A DNA stretch of 64,000 nucleotides. Source: JANNUT01 sp046331425. GTDB lineage: Bacteria; Acidobacteriota; Polarisedimenticolia; J045. The position numbers and the translations under genes were made by a program. The notes beneath the pieces were generated by a model. It worked only from the letters and a program-made list of their open reading frames with translations, was not told where the DNA came from and did no database searches. Where the stretch lies: the NCBI GenBank assembly GCA_046331425.1, contig JAXLQU010000017.1, positions 48,511 through 112,510 of the forward strand, written 5' to 3'. This document shows positions 26,538 to 37,550 of the stretch, piece by piece; the stretch's first letter is position 1; the number at the start of each line of letters is the position of its first letter.

Positions 26538-27812
26538 ATGTTCTCATCGAACAAACCGGAAGTGCTGATCGTCGGGGCTGGCCCCGTTGGATTGCTGACC
26601 GCGCTCTGCCTGACCCGTCGCGGAATCAACGTCAGGATCATCGACAAGGACTCGGGCACAGCGGCGCACAGCTATGGTCTGGCATTGCACTCTCGCGCGA
26701 TGCAGGTATTGCAACGGCTCGATCTGTTGGAACCGGTGCTCGCCGCATCGACGCCGATCGATTTGCTGTCGATCTACGACACGCGCACGCGGCGCCTCGA
26801 GATAGGGCTGCCTCCGACGGGCGCGCCGTTCGTCACCGTCGTGCGGCAAGACACGCTCGAATCGGTCCTGATGCACGAGTTGCGGCGGTCCGGTGTGCAG
26901 GTTCAGTGGATGACACGCCTGGCCGAGTTGGAGCCCCACGGCGGCGCCATGCAGGTCACGCTGGACCATCTCGAAAAGATGTCGGTCGGCTATCCGTTCG
27001 CGGCGACCGAACTGCTGACTCGCAAGCGCGAGCGGCTCGATGTGCCGTTGCTGGTTGGTGCCGATGGCTCGGCCTCGAACGTGCGCCAAGCACAGGACAT
27101 CGCCTTCATGAAGGTAGGCCCCGAACTGGAATTCGCGGTTTTCCAGTTCAAGAGCAACGTCGACATGGAACGGCGGCTGCGGCTGATGTTCAACGACGGC
27201 TTGATGAGTGTCGCGTGGCCACTGCCTGACGGTTACAGCCGGTGGAGCTTCCAACTCCCCACCAGCGGTCACAGCGCCCACGAACGTCGCAAGAGCCGTC
27301 AACCGGTGGAGCGCGGCGCAGTCGATGACCCCGAGCTGAGCGATGACGCGTTGCTTGCTTTCCTGAGAGATCGCGCCGAGTGGTTTGGCGGCGAGGTTCA
27401 CGAAATCAACTGGCGCGCGGTGGTGCCGTTCCAGCCTGGCCTCGCCGAGTCGTTCGGCAGCGGGCGAGTTTGGCTGGTGGGCGATGCGGGCCACATGACG
27501 TCGCCGGCTGGAATCCAGAGCATGAACGTTGGGCTGCGCGAAGCCGAGGACCTGGCGATTGCCATCGAAGCGGTCTTGCGCGACGGCCAACCGTTGGCTC
27601 GACTCGAGCGCTATGGAGCCGAGCGACGGCAGGAATGGCGCGAACTGCTGGGCCTCGACGGCGCTGCGACGCCCGAACCTGGGTGTGATCCATGGATCGC
27701 CGAGCGAGCCTCGCAGCTCATCCCTTCGGTACCGGCATCGGGGGATGACCTGCGGGTCCTGGCCCATCGCATGGGATTGGCGATCGGCCACCCCAAGGCC
27801 CAGGCGGTCTAG
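26538..27812 (+). CDS. FAD-dependent monooxygenase of the p-hydroxybenzoate hydroxylase (UbiH/PHBH) group
   Basis: The 424-residue protein has the Rossmann FAD motif LIVGAGPVGLLTALCL (10-25), the NAD(P)H/FAD DG motif LLVGADGSASNVRQ, and the second FAD motif VWLVGDAGHMTSPAGIQSMN, all diagnostic of flavoprotein aromatic hydroxylases. The ATG at 26538 is preceded by GGAGG. These enzymes hydroxylate aromatic or quinone-precursor rings using O2 and NAD(P)H. A role in quinone biosynthesis would fit with ispB and complex I, but catabolic or secondary-metabolite hydroxylation is equally possible. An oxygen-using enzyme just upstream of an oxygen-sensitive ferredoxin-linked enzyme implies at least a facultative lifestyle (inference). 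The substrate cannot be read from sequence. Confidence 0.85.
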   Translation: MFSSNKPEVLIVGAGPVGLLTALCLTRRGINVRIIDKDSGTAAHSYGLALHSRAMQVLQRLDLLEPVLAASTPIDLLSIYDTRTRRLEIGLPPTGAPFVTVVRQDTLESVLMHELRRSGVQVQWMTRLAELEPHGGAMQVTLDHLEKMSVGYPFAATELLTRKRERLDVPLLVGADGSASNVRQAQDIAFMKVGPELEFAVFQFKSNVDMERRLRLMFNDGLMSVAWPLPDGYSRWSFQLPTSGHSAHERRKSRQPVERGAVDDPELSDDALLAFLRDRAEWFGGEVHEINWRAVVPFQPGLAESFGSGRVWLVGDAGHMTSPAGIQSMNVGLREAEDLAIAIEAVLRDGQPLARLERYGAERRQEWRELLGLDGAATPEPGCDPWIAERASQLIPSVPASGDDLRVLAHRMGLAIGHPKAQAV

Positions 27813-27934
27813 CTCGAGCCGTTTTTTGCAAGCCCCGTGGGCCTGTGCCAGGTCAACTGCAAAATGCAGGCAGTACGCGCATAAACACTCTGAAATTCCG
27901 GAAGCGATCAGCGCCCGGGAAGAGGAGTGCCGTC

Positions 27935-29310
27935 ATGGCAATGGAACGTCCCAAGGTCGTGCTGCAACCGTACCTCTGCAAGGGTTGCGGACGATGTATC
28001 GAGGCTTGCCCGAAGCATGCGATTTCAATGGGCACCGAGATCAACCAGTCCTCCGGTCAGATCCCCGTGATGATCGACGAAGAAAAATGCAATCACTGTG
28101 GATTGTGCATCTCGGCCTGCCCCGAACCGTTCGGGTTGACGCGCGGAACGTACGAGTTGGAAAACCCGGCGCACCTGTACGGCGAGCGAGAACGACCGCA
28201 CGCCGCACCGCGCACCATCGAGCCGCGCGAGATCCCGCTGCCGCCATGCGAACCGCTGGTGCTGAAAGGCAACTACGCCGCCGCGGTCGGTGCGCTGTTG
28301 GCGGGCTGTCGCCACGTCTTCGGCTACCCCATCACACCGTCGACGGAAGGGGCTGAATTGCTGGCCAAGTTGTTGCCCAAGCTCGATGGCGTGTTTCTGC
28401 AAGCGTGCTCGGAGGTCGCGACCGTCAATCACATGTATGGCTGCGGCGGCGCGGGGCTCCCGACGCTGACATTCACCAGTTCGCCCGGCTTCAGCCTGAT
28501 GCTCGAAGGCATCTCCTACATGATCGGCGCCGAGATCCCGGGCGTTTTCATCAACGTGATGCGGCCCGGCCCGGGTCTGGGTTACATCGGTCCCGAGCAG
28601 TCCGACATCAAGCTGATGGCGCGCGGCTTGGGTCACGGCAACACCCACGCGATCGTGCTGGCGCCGTCCTCGCCGCAAGAGATGCTCGACATGACCAAGG
28701 ACGCCTTCGAGTTGGCGTTCAAGTATCGCAACCCGGTGGTGGTCGCCGCCGACGGTTACCTCGGCCAGATCACTGGCCGCGTCACCTTGCCAACGCACAT
28801 GCGCGAACCTGGGCTGCCCGATTGGGCCGTGTGGGGCGACGCCGAGCATCGCAACAACCTGATGAGTTCGATCTTCCAGGATTGGAACGAACTGGAGCAG
28901 CACAACGAGCACATCTGCGCCAAGTACCGCGAGATGGAACGAAACGAGCAGCGCTCCAGCGGCTATCGACTCGACGATGCCGAAACACTGGTCGTGGCCT
29001 GCAACTGCCCGGCCCGGATGGCGAAAGCGGCTGTCGAATCGTTGCGGCGCGAGGGGGTCAAGGTCGGCTTGTTCCAGCCGCTGACGATCTGGCCGTTCCC
29101 GATCGATGCGCTGCTACCGCTGCTGTCGCGCGCCAAACATGTCGTGGTGGTCGAAGCCAGCGACGGGCAACTCGAGGACGAGATGCGGCTGGCGTTGCAA
29201 AAGGCCAATGTCACCGGAATCCAGATCAGTCACGTGCGCCACATGGGCGGCATCCTGCCGGTACCACTCGAGGTGGTCGAGCATGTACGCCAAGTGGCGG
29301 AGGTATCGCG

Positions 29311-29314
<4 letters not shown>
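27935..29314 (+). CDS. 2-oxoacid:ferredoxin oxidoreductase, ferredoxin-domain/alpha-subunit fusion
   Basis: The 459-residue protein starts at 27935 (MAMERPK) after an AGGAG site. An N-terminal 2x[4Fe-4S] ferredoxin domain carries CKGCGRCIEACP (Cys 15, 18, 21, 25) and CNHCGLCISACP (Cys 52, 55, 58, 62). The alpha subunit follows with the VFGYPITPSTEGAELLA pyrimidine-binding motif of KorA/VorB-type enzymes. The enzyme decarboxylates a 2-oxoacid with CoA, giving acyl-CoA, CO2 and reduced ferredoxin. In most bacteria the delta (ferredoxin) subunit is separate, so this is a fusion. The absence of a domain III-type extension argues against pyruvate-specific PFOR and favours 2-oxoglutarate or branched-chain 2-oxoacids. 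Confidence 0.93.
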
Positions 29315-30753
<1,439 letters not shown>

Positions 30754-30792
30754 CAGAGCCGGCGGACAGCGACCGCACGACAGGCTTCTTCA

Positions 30793-30825
30793 CACCAACG
30801 GCCGGGTTGACCCCGGCCGTTGGTG
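30793..30825 (+). terminator. Hairpin after the 2-oxoacid oxidoreductase operon
   Basis: Bases 30793-30806 pair perfectly with 30812-30825 (14 bp, arm CACCAACGGCCGGG in sense with one flank) around a 5-base loop. No T run follows, so it could be a Rho-assisted or mRNA-stabilising hairpin rather than a textbook intrinsic terminator. Its position 40 bases after the stop supports an end-of-operon role. Confidence 0.6.
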
Positions 30826-31238
30826 CTTCGAAGAAGAAGCCGGTTGGTTCGCGAACGCATGAGCGCCCAATCAAGAGTCGACGGCTCCGCACCGCAACGC
30901 TACCACCTCCGGGGGGCAGGTCGTTTGGACCATGCTTTTCATTCCAGCGGCTACCGTCCGAGCGGCATACGTTCAGTTTCTTTCGCGCCGGGGAAGTTCA
31001 ACCTGGAGTACGAGGACAAAGGAGTACCGGGCGTCGCGTGAATACAAGGTCATTCAACTGATCGCAGCGCTGTCCTTTCTCATGACGTTCTGCTTTTGGC
31101 TTCGCGACTTCTTGAGAGCAGGAAAATGAGTTGCTTGCTCCGAGCGACCTACGCCGGATGCCATGGAGATTGCTCAGCAAATGCGACACGCCGGTGTATG
31201 GGAACTGCTAGCAGCTTCCATCGCTCCACCGGGAGCGG
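30826..31238. other. Non-coding or degraded stretch, lower GC than its surroundings
   Basis: No convincing intact gene is visible. Two short overlapping frames on the plus strand look like pieces of one protein: one gives FAPGKFNLEYEDKGV (to 31041) and the next frame gives REYKVIQLIAALSFLMTFCF then WLRDFLRAGK, ending at 31129, which contains a probable membrane helix. This could be the remnant of a broken small membrane-protein gene. Base composition drops noticeably compared with the oxidoreductase operon on its left. Confidence 0.35.
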
Positions 31239-32174
31239 TCAGTTCCGCTTTCGGACGCCAGGATCAGACAACACTGCTTTGACAAACTCGACGCCCGCCT
31301 GGTTGTTCAGGTCTACGGGATAGTTCCTTCCGTCAGGGAGTACGAGGACAGTGTGAGGGATCGAAGTGATGCGAAACGCCTTCACGATTTCATGCTCCCA
31401 TTCGTTCCCCTCCGTGAACAGGTACGTCGCCGACTCGATGGCGGGCTCACTCGCTCTCTTTGCCTCGATAGGTGAACGATCGAGCGAAACCATGACGAAG
31501 TCTATCGGTGCGATCCTGGCAAGTTCCGGAGCGAGCGCTCGTAACGTGGGCAACCCTTTGACACAAGGTGCACACCAACTGGCCCAGAAGTCGATCACCA
31601 TGAATCGGCCGGGTCGAACAAGCGGGAGCGTGAAGGGTTGGCCTTCCAAGCTACGCAACGTGAAGTTGTGGTTTTGCGCGGGAAAGAAACCCGCCAGATC
31701 TGGTCGTACTCGCGGGCCTGTCCTCTCCTGCGGGATGGGAAGATCCACCGAGGTAGTCGGACCCTCTCCGAGACGCATCGGCCGAGTTGGCGCTCGAACG
31801 TCTAGGAGAGCGACTGCTACCGCGAGAGCGCCAACCAGGACAAACACCTGGGCAAGACGATGCCCCCAGGGCCGAGTGCTGAGGCACCGTGAGAGCCTCA
31901 ATGCGACATAGAACCCTAGTGCCAAAGCGAGAGTCTCTGTGAGTGCGAGCCTAATCTCACTCAGAGGCGCATCACGCGCACGCTCAATCGCAACATCTGC
32001 CTGTTGGCCTCCTTCGTCAGATCCCGAGTTCATTTGCTCATAGCGCGACAACAACGACGATTGGATTGCAGTCTCAATGACCACGGCGCGTAGGAGGAGC
32101 CAAATCGACACGAAAATCCAAACTGCGAAGAGGACTCGCGCGAGCCTCGTTGTGCCTGACTCAGGATCATTCAT
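31239..32174 (-). CDS. TlpA/ResA-like membrane-anchored thioredoxin
   Basis: The 311-residue protein has three hydrophobic helices (near residues 13-33, 78-96 and 108-126) and a C-terminal thioredoxin domain with FMVIDFWASWCAPCVKGLP (Cys201, Cys204). WCAPC is the TlpA/ResA active site, used to reduce disulfides in apocytochromes or other extracytoplasmic targets. A cis-Pro loop is visible in SIPHTVLVLPDGR. It lies just downstream of ccsBA on the same strand (164 bases apart); CcsBA-type cytochrome c maturation needs such a reductant, so a role in haem attachment is a reasonable inference. Its codon and base composition appear lower in GC than neighbouring genes, hinting at separate acquisition. 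Confidence 0.82.
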   Translation of the reverse strand: MNDPESGTTRLARVLFAVWIFVSIWLLLRAVVIETAIQSSLLSRYEQMNSGSDEGGQQADVAIERARDAPLSEIRLALTETLALALGFYVALRLSRCLSTRPWGHRLAQVFVLVGALAVAVALLDVRAPTRPMRLGEGPTTSVDLPIPQERTGPRVRPDLAGFFPAQNHNFTLRSLEGQPFTLPLVRPGRFMVIDFWASWCAPCVKGLPTLRALAPELARIAPIDFVMVSLDRSPIEAKRASEPAIESATYLFTEGNEWEHEIVKAFRITSIPHTVLVLPDGRNYPVDLNNQAGVEFVKAVLSDPGVRKRN

Positions 32175-32338
32175 ACGTGCGCACCGTCCGCCTCAACTTG
32201 GCGATTCTAAGCCCAGCTACGTGGGTCACCTCCGCCAGTCCTTGAGGCCCTCCCAAACGATCTAGCAGCGTGAACCGCACTACGCCAGGTTGTGCGCCTC
32301 CGGTCGTGCCGCTCCCTGCCCCCGCTTACGTCGGTTAT

Positions 32339-34666
32339 TCAGCGCGACAGTCCCGCCACCGCGGTCGGGCCATCAAACGACGGTCGCTTGCGATCGGCCC
32401 ACCAGCCCCAGCCGATGAACAGCGCCTCGGCCACGGCCACCGCGATCATCGCTTGAACCACGGACGAACCACCGAAACCGTACGAGTGCAGTCCCATGGC
32501 AAGCACGAAGTTGACGCCGAGGTAGGTCATCAAGATCGTCTGAAACGCCACGATGCTCCAGGCCGCGACGCCGAACTTGCCGAGCAACTGATCCCAGCGC
32601 GCGTGCAGGATCGCGACGTACGCCACGAATGCAACCAGGGACCAGACCTCTTTCGGATCCCAACCCCAGTAACGACCCCACGAGCCGGCCGCCCAAACCG
32701 AGCCGGTGATGATCCCGGCAATCAACAGGATCGACCCGACGTGCGTGTAGAAGTACAACAACTCGCTCATCTTCGAGATCAACTCTTTGCGCTTCGGCGC
32801 GAAGATCGTGAACCCGATCTGCATGTGAGCGAACACCACGCCCAGGGCCAACACCGCATAGCTGGTCATGATGATCGGCACATGAATCGCGAGCCACGGC
32901 GTCCCCGACAAGACCGGCGGCATCGGATGAATGAAGCCGTCGATCGGCAACAGATCGGTGAGCATCATCGTGATCGTCGCCATCGCCGCGGCATTGACCA
33001 CCACGATTCGATTGCGCAGAACCAGATACGCGATCAGCGCAAACAGGCCGATGCCCCAGCCAAGGAACAGCAACGACTCGAAAATGTTCGAGGCCGGAAT
33101 CCTTCCCGCGATGGCCCAACGTGTGGCGATCCCCCAAGTCATGATCGCGAAACCGAACACCAGGCCGATGACCGCCAGGCCATCGAGCCAACGCTTCCCC
33201 AGGTTCCAGGCCAACACCGACAGCAACAAGGCCGCGCCCAAGAACCACCACGCCAACCGCGTCGGCCGCATCGCGTTGTAGCGCAGCTCGCGCTGAATCG
33301 CCGAATCGTTGGGCCATGCAGCGGGGCGCGTGCCCGTCATCAGGGCGCGCAACTCGTCCGCACTGCCGCCGCCCGGTGCCAAGCCCCATTGATCGGTGGG
33401 TTTGTTTGGGTCGGGAATCGGCCGAATCAGTTGGCGCTCGAGCAACTGCTGCAACAGCGACAACCGGCCATCCAATTTCTGCGCGTCCTTGAGGACACCG
33501 TGCAGCGGCTTGTCCTCGTTGCTGTGTTGCCGCGCCTCTTGCATCAGCTGCAACACCGGCTGATTGCTCACCAACTGATGAAACGACGCATGCGTGGTTT
33601 GACCCGGCCAGCCCGCGGCTCGAGCCAGATCGCCGCTCCCGAGTTTGACCAGCGGGAGATCGGCCCAGGCTTGCGGGTCGGCGGTAGCCTTGAGCACCAG
33701 ATCGACAGGATCCATCCCTTGCCAGGCACGTTGCCCCGAGATGTTCAGCACCGTCTCGCGGGCCAGCGTATCGAGCGGCATCACACGCCCATCGTGTTGC
33801 ACCGGCAGTCGGCGCAGCGTGTCGGCCGGTTCTGCAGCGTGCGCGATGCTGTTGGCGAGCCCCAAGAGCAGCAACACCATGGCCGAGGCGCTGGCGCGCG
33901 CTCGCAGTGTCATCGGCTTCGGCGCGCTCACCCCCGAACCGGGCATGCCGCTCGCCCGGACCTGACTGATTCTCGTTGCGAGTACTGTGCACATCCCGAT
34001 TAAAAGCAGAACGTAGCCGATGAAGACGATCGGTTCGCCGGGGTCTTTGGACACGGTCAGCACCGTCATCTCACGTCCGTCTTGCTGTTGGTAACTGGAC
34101 TGAAACAGTCGCCAACCGTGAAACGCCAGCTCTTGGTTCATCTGGATATCGAACGGAAAACTCTTGCTGGTTCCGGGGTCAGCCACCTCGACCTTGCTGC
34201 GAAACATCGCGGGCCGCATCGTCCCTTGGTAGTAGTCGATCTGGAAGTCCTTCAACGTCACGGTGAAGGGCAGATCGTGCGGTACCGTCGCCGGTGTCGG
34301 GCCGGTGCCGATCACCTGCTCGAAGCGACTGGCACTCTCCCCCTCCCTCAGTGCGAGTTGCCCTTCGGTCTTGGCCAAATAGGTCACCGCGGAACCGGCC
34401 ACGATCAAGACCAGCGCTCCGTGCGTCATCAAGAAGCCGAGCCGACGCTTACCCCATGGATACAGCGTGGCAATCGACGCCACGATGTTGGCGGTAAACA
34501 GCCCCATCAGCAGTTGGAACCACAGGGCGTAGTACACGGTTCTGCCGGCGGTTTCGGTACCTGCCGCCGACTCCACGATCGTGGCCGCCGCCAACGCGAA
34601 GAGCGACAAAATCAGGAGGATCACGGCGAGCTTGAGTGAGGCGAGTTTGGCGAGCAGCGGTTTCAT
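32339..34666 (-). CDS. ccsBA: Fused cytochrome c synthase CcsBA (ResB-CcsA), system II
   Basis: The 775-residue protein combines an N-terminal ResB/CcsB part and a C-terminal CcsA part. ResB begins SLKLAVILLILSLFALAAAT and includes a beta-rich loop with YQGTMRPAMFRSKVEV. CcsA carries the haem-handling WWD-type segment SWGRYWGWDPKEVW near residue 660, with surrounding helices and conserved His. Such fusions export haem and attach it to CxxCH motifs of apocytochromes outside the membrane. The ATG at 34666 follows GGAGG. The gene diverges from the nuo operon, which ends beside a tri-haem cytochrome that would be a natural substrate. Confidence 0.93.
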   Translation of the reverse strand: MKPLLAKLASLKLAVILLILSLFALAAATIVESAAGTETAGRTVYYALWFQLLMGLFTANIVASIATLYPWGKRRLGFLMTHGALVLIVAGSAVTYLAKTEGQLALREGESASRFEQVIGTGPTPATVPHDLPFTVTLKDFQIDYYQGTMRPAMFRSKVEVADPGTSKSFPFDIQMNQELAFHGWRLFQSSYQQQDGREMTVLTVSKDPGEPIVFIGYVLLLIGMCTVLATRISQVRASGMPGSGVSAPKPMTLRARASASAMVLLLLGLANSIAHAAEPADTLRRLPVQHDGRVMPLDTLARETVLNISGQRAWQGMDPVDLVLKATADPQAWADLPLVKLGSGDLARAAGWPGQTTHASFHQLVSNQPVLQLMQEARQHSNEDKPLHGVLKDAQKLDGRLSLLQQLLERQLIRPIPDPNKPTDQWGLAPGGGSADELRALMTGTRPAAWPNDSAIQRELRYNAMRPTRLAWWFLGAALLLSVLAWNLGKRWLDGLAVIGLVFGFAIMTWGIATRWAIAGRIPASNIFESLLFLGWGIGLFALIAYLVLRNRIVVVNAAAMATITMMLTDLLPIDGFIHPMPPVLSGTPWLAIHVPIIMTSYAVLALGVVFAHMQIGFTIFAPKRKELISKMSELLYFYTHVGSILLIAGIITGSVWAAGSWGRYWGWDPKEVWSLVAFVAYVAILHARWDQLLGKFGVAAWSIVAFQTILMTYLGVNFVLAMGLHSYGFGGSSVVQAMIAVAVAEALFIGWGWWADRKRPSFDGPTAVAGLSR

Positions 34667-34981
34667 CGAAGACCTCCGGTAGAGCCAGTCGACGGCACGT
34701 GATGAGTTGCAGTGGGAGCTCGAACGAGAGCATGCCGTGCGCCGCGGGTCGATCGATTGTCCCAGGTCAATTCAACGCTTGCGCCGGGTCAACGAGGCAC
34801 GGCTCCCGAACCGGTCTTCGGCACAATTCCATGTCACGGAACAGAACTCGCGCCATCGACATTTGACCGACGTCAGGCCTTGGCGTAGTCGCCAGCAGGA
34901 CGTTTCTGCTAGATTCCCCCCTCAACCCGGGGCAACCCGCAGCTCTGCGCGCCGCTCGCGGAAGGCGCGGCGAGAGACGGA
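34667..34981. promoter_or_regulatory. Divergent intergenic region between ccsBA and nuoA
   Basis: This 315-base spacer must hold promoters for both directions. On the plus strand a TTGACC at 34863-34868 could serve as a -35 box, but the matching -10 (TAGTCG, 17 bases on) is poor, so I do not assign it firmly. A fairly A/T-rich patch with TAGATT near 34910 is another possible -10. I see no convincing small gene, riboswitch or repeat here. Confidence 0.4.
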
Positions 34982-35353
34982 ATGATCAAGCCTGATCCGT
35001 ACGTTGGACTCGCGGTACATGCGCTCATCTGCCTCGCGCTCGGCGGTGGGCTGATCGCGGCCGCGATGTTGCTGAGATATCGAGCCAAACTCAGCCGCCA
35101 TGAAAAACACGAGACCTACGAATGCGGCGAGGTCCCGTTCGGACCGGCGTGGCGCAAGACTCCGGTCGGTTTCTACCTGCTGGCACTGCTCTTCATCCTG
35201 TTCGATGCCGAGCTGGCGTTTCTATTCGTCTGGGTGCAGAGCCTGCGGCAGGTCGGCATGTTGGCGTTCTGGGCGATGGTGGTGTTTCTCGCCGTGCTGC
35301 TTTTGGGTTGGGCGTACGCGTGGCGCAAAGGGGACTTGACGTGGACGCGCTGA
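34982..35353 (+). CDS. nuoA: NADH-quinone oxidoreductase subunit A (complex I membrane arm)
   Basis: The 123-residue protein has three transmembrane helices and the NuoA hallmark YECGEVPFGPAWRK, the cysteine-bearing loop at the quinone-channel entrance, followed by FYLLALLFILFDAELAFLF. It is the first gene of an eleven-gene complex I operon (A, B, C, D, H, I, J, K, L, M, N). The start is ATG at 34982. Confidence 0.96.
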   Translation: MIKPDPYVGLAVHALICLALGGGLIAAAMLLRYRAKLSRHEKHETYECGEVPFGPAWRKTPVGFYLLALLFILFDAELAFLFVWVQSLRQVGMLAFWAMVVFLAVLLLGWAYAWRKGDLTWTR

Positions 35354-35371
35354 TCATCGGGAGTCGCACTC

Positions 35372-35923
35372 ATGACTGACGGCCGTCTCCCCTCGCTCCA
35401 CGCGGAAGGCGTCGCCAAGTCCGCCACCAGCCTCGAGCAAATTTCCGAAGAGGTGGTGCGCTTCCCGGGCGGCGGCGTGGCTGTATTGAAGTCGGAGGTG
35501 CTGTTTCATTGGGCTCAGAAGTCGAGCCTGTGGCCGCTCACCTTTGGACTGGCCTGTTGCGCGATCGAAATGATGGCGACGTTCGCCGGTCGCTTCGATC
35601 TCGATCGCTTCGGCGTGATCCTGCGGCCCACGCCGCGTCAAGCCGACGTGATGATCATCGCCGGCACCGTCACGATCAAGATGGCGCCGCGCATTCGCAG
35701 GCTTTACGACCAGATGGCGCATCCCAAGTGGGTGATTTCGATGGGAAGCTGCGCCAACTCGGGCGATCACTACCGGCACGTCTACTCGGTTGTTCCCGGT
35801 ATCGATCATGTGATCCCGGTCGACATCTACGTGCCGGGCTGCCCCCCAACCCCCGAAGCGCTGATGGAAGGGATCTTCGCCTTGCAGCGCAAGATCATGG
35901 AAGGGTCCGATGCCGGCCGCTGA
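35372..35923 (+). CDS. nuoB: NADH-quinone oxidoreductase subunit B (N2 cluster carrier)
   Basis: The 183-residue protein carries the four ligands of the terminal [4Fe-4S] cluster N2: the tandem pair in LTFGLACCAIEMM, one in SMGSCANSGD and one in VPGCPPTPEAL. It passes electrons to quinone at the interface with NuoD. The ATG at 35372 precedes an unusually long ~30-residue N-terminal extension. The 3' end overlaps nuoC by 14 bases. Confidence 0.97.
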   Translation: MTDGRLPSLHAEGVAKSATSLEQISEEVVRFPGGGVAVLKSEVLFHWAQKSSLWPLTFGLACCAIEMMATFAGRFDLDRFGVILRPTPRQADVMIIAGTVTIKMAPRIRRLYDQMAHPKWVISMGSCANSGDHYRHVYSVVPGIDHVIPVDIYVPGCPPTPEALMEGIFALQRKIMEGSDAGR

Positions 35924-36371
35924 TGTTGTCGAGATGCTACGCGTCAGGTTCGCCGCAGAGCCGTTCGTGTTGGGCGTGCAACTCGGCGCCGAACACCTGC
36001 TCGAAGCGGCGCGGGCCTTGCGCGATGCGCACGGTTATCGCTACTACATTTCGGGCACCGCCGTCGATCGCGCCGAGACGATCGAAGTTCTGCACGGCGT
36101 GCGCAACGTGCAAACCAACGATGAGCTGTGGGTCAAGGTGGTCCTGCCGCGCGAGCAGCCGGTGATCGAGAGCTTGGCTTTCGTCTACGCCGGCGCCGAA
36201 TGGCACGAGCGGGAGGTGCTCGACCTGTTCGGCGTGAGCTTCAAATCGCACCCCGATCCGCGCCGACTCTTGATGCCGGACGAGTACGAAGGTCACCCAC
36301 TGCGCAAGGACTTCCCGATGGACACACCGTGGGGCTATCGACCCGCGACGGCCGTGGAGCCAGGCGAATGA
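35910..36371 (+). CDS. nuoC: NADH-quinone oxidoreductase subunit C
   Basis: The 153-residue protein matches NuoC in size and in the signature EWHEREVLDLFGVSFKSHPD and RRLLMPDEYEGHPLRKDFP. It is a peripheral-arm structural subunit without its own cofactor. It is encoded separately from NuoD, unlike the NuoCD fusion of enterobacteria. Its stop overlaps the nuoD start (ATGA). Confidence 0.96.
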   Translation: MPAADVVEMLRVRFAAEPFVLGVQLGAEHLLEAARALRDAHGYRYYISGTAVDRAETIEVLHGVRNVQTNDELWVKVVLPREQPVIESLAFVYAGAEWHEREVLDLFGVSFKSHPDPRRLLMPDEYEGHPLRKDFPMDTPWGYRPATAVEPGE

Positions 36372-37537
36372 GCGACCTCGCGCGCGGCGCTTCGGACGAA
36401 ATTCAGGTCGTCGATCGTGAGTTTGGCGAGCTTGCGCTCAACATGGGGCCGCAACATCCCTCCACGCACGGCGTGCTGCGGCTGACGTTGCATCTGCGTG
36501 GCGAAACGGTCGTGAAGGCGGTACCGAGCATCGGGTATCTGCACCGCGGCGTCGAGAAGTTGGCCGAGAGCTTGGCCTACGATCAACTCGCGCCGGTGTT
36601 CGAGCGCAACGATTACCTCGGCCCCACCGCCAACTCACTGGCGTTCGTGATTGCCGTCGAACGCTTGGCCGGCATCGAGGTGGCGCGACGCGGCGCGTGG
36701 TTGCGCACGTTGGTTGCCGAGTTCCAGCGCATCGCCTCGCATTTGGTGTGGTTGGGTACGCTGGGCCTTGATTTGGGCGGCGCGTTGGGCGGCGGTACGA
36801 CGCTGTACATGTACTGCTTCCGCGAGCGCGAGAAGCTGATGGACTTGATGGAAGAGCTCACCGGCACGCGCTTCCACACCAACGTCAACATGATCGGCGG
36901 GGCGCGTTACGACCTTACGCCCGAGTTGGCCAAGACGTGCCATCGGTTGGCCGACGAAATGGACGCGGTGCTGAACGAGCTGCACAGCATGACAACGCAC
37001 AGCGGGGTGTTCGTGGCGCGCACGCAAGGCGTTGGCGTGATCCCGCGCGAGTTGGCGCTGGGCGTGGGCTGCACCGGTCCGACGCTGCGTGGCTCGGGTG
37101 TCCAATTCGACGTGCGCAAGGCGATGCCCTACGACGCGTACCCCGAACTCCAATTCGACGTGCCGGTGCGCACCGCCGGCGACTCGCAGGCCCGCTTCGA
37201 AGTTCGCATCGATGAAATCTCGCAGTCGGTACGACTGATTCACCAGTTGCTCGACGGCTTGCCGACCGGCCCGGTCTTCTCGCGCAAGCCGATCAAGAGC
37301 CCCACGGCGACCAAGGTCAAGCCCGGTGAGATCTACGCGGCGGTCGAATCGCCACGCGGCGAAATGGGGTACTACCTGGTGGCCGACGGTACCGCGCAAC
37401 CGTACCGGCTCAAGATCAACGCGCCCTCGTTTTGCAATCTGCAAGTCATTCCCCACATCGCGCCCGGCTTGTTGCTGGCCGATGTGATCACGACGCTGGG
37501 GTCGATCGACCCTGTGCTCGGAGACGTCGACCGATGA
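36368..37537 (+). CDS. nuoD: NADH-quinone oxidoreductase subunit D (quinone-binding)
   Basis: The 389-residue protein carries NMGPQHPSTHGVLRL, whose His lies in the quinone pocket, and IGYLHRGVEKL further on. It is the 49-kDa subunit that forms the quinone site with NuoB and is distantly related to [NiFe] hydrogenase large subunits, but the Ni-binding cysteines are absent as expected. The start is the ATG at 36368 overlapping nuoC. Confidence 0.96.
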   Translation: MSDLARGASDEIQVVDREFGELALNMGPQHPSTHGVLRLTLHLRGETVVKAVPSIGYLHRGVEKLAESLAYDQLAPVFERNDYLGPTANSLAFVIAVERLAGIEVARRGAWLRTLVAEFQRIASHLVWLGTLGLDLGGALGGGTTLYMYCFREREKLMDLMEELTGTRFHTNVNMIGGARYDLTPELAKTCHRLADEMDAVLNELHSMTTHSGVFVARTQGVGVIPRELALGVGCTGPTLRGSGVQFDVRKAMPYDAYPELQFDVPVRTAGDSQARFEVRIDEISQSVRLIHQLLDGLPTGPVFSRKPIKSPTATKVKPGEIYAAVESPRGEMGYYLVADGTAQPYRLKINAPSFCNLQVIPHIAPGLLLADVITTLGSIDPVLGDVDR

Positions 37538-37550
37538 TGAGGAGCTGCGC

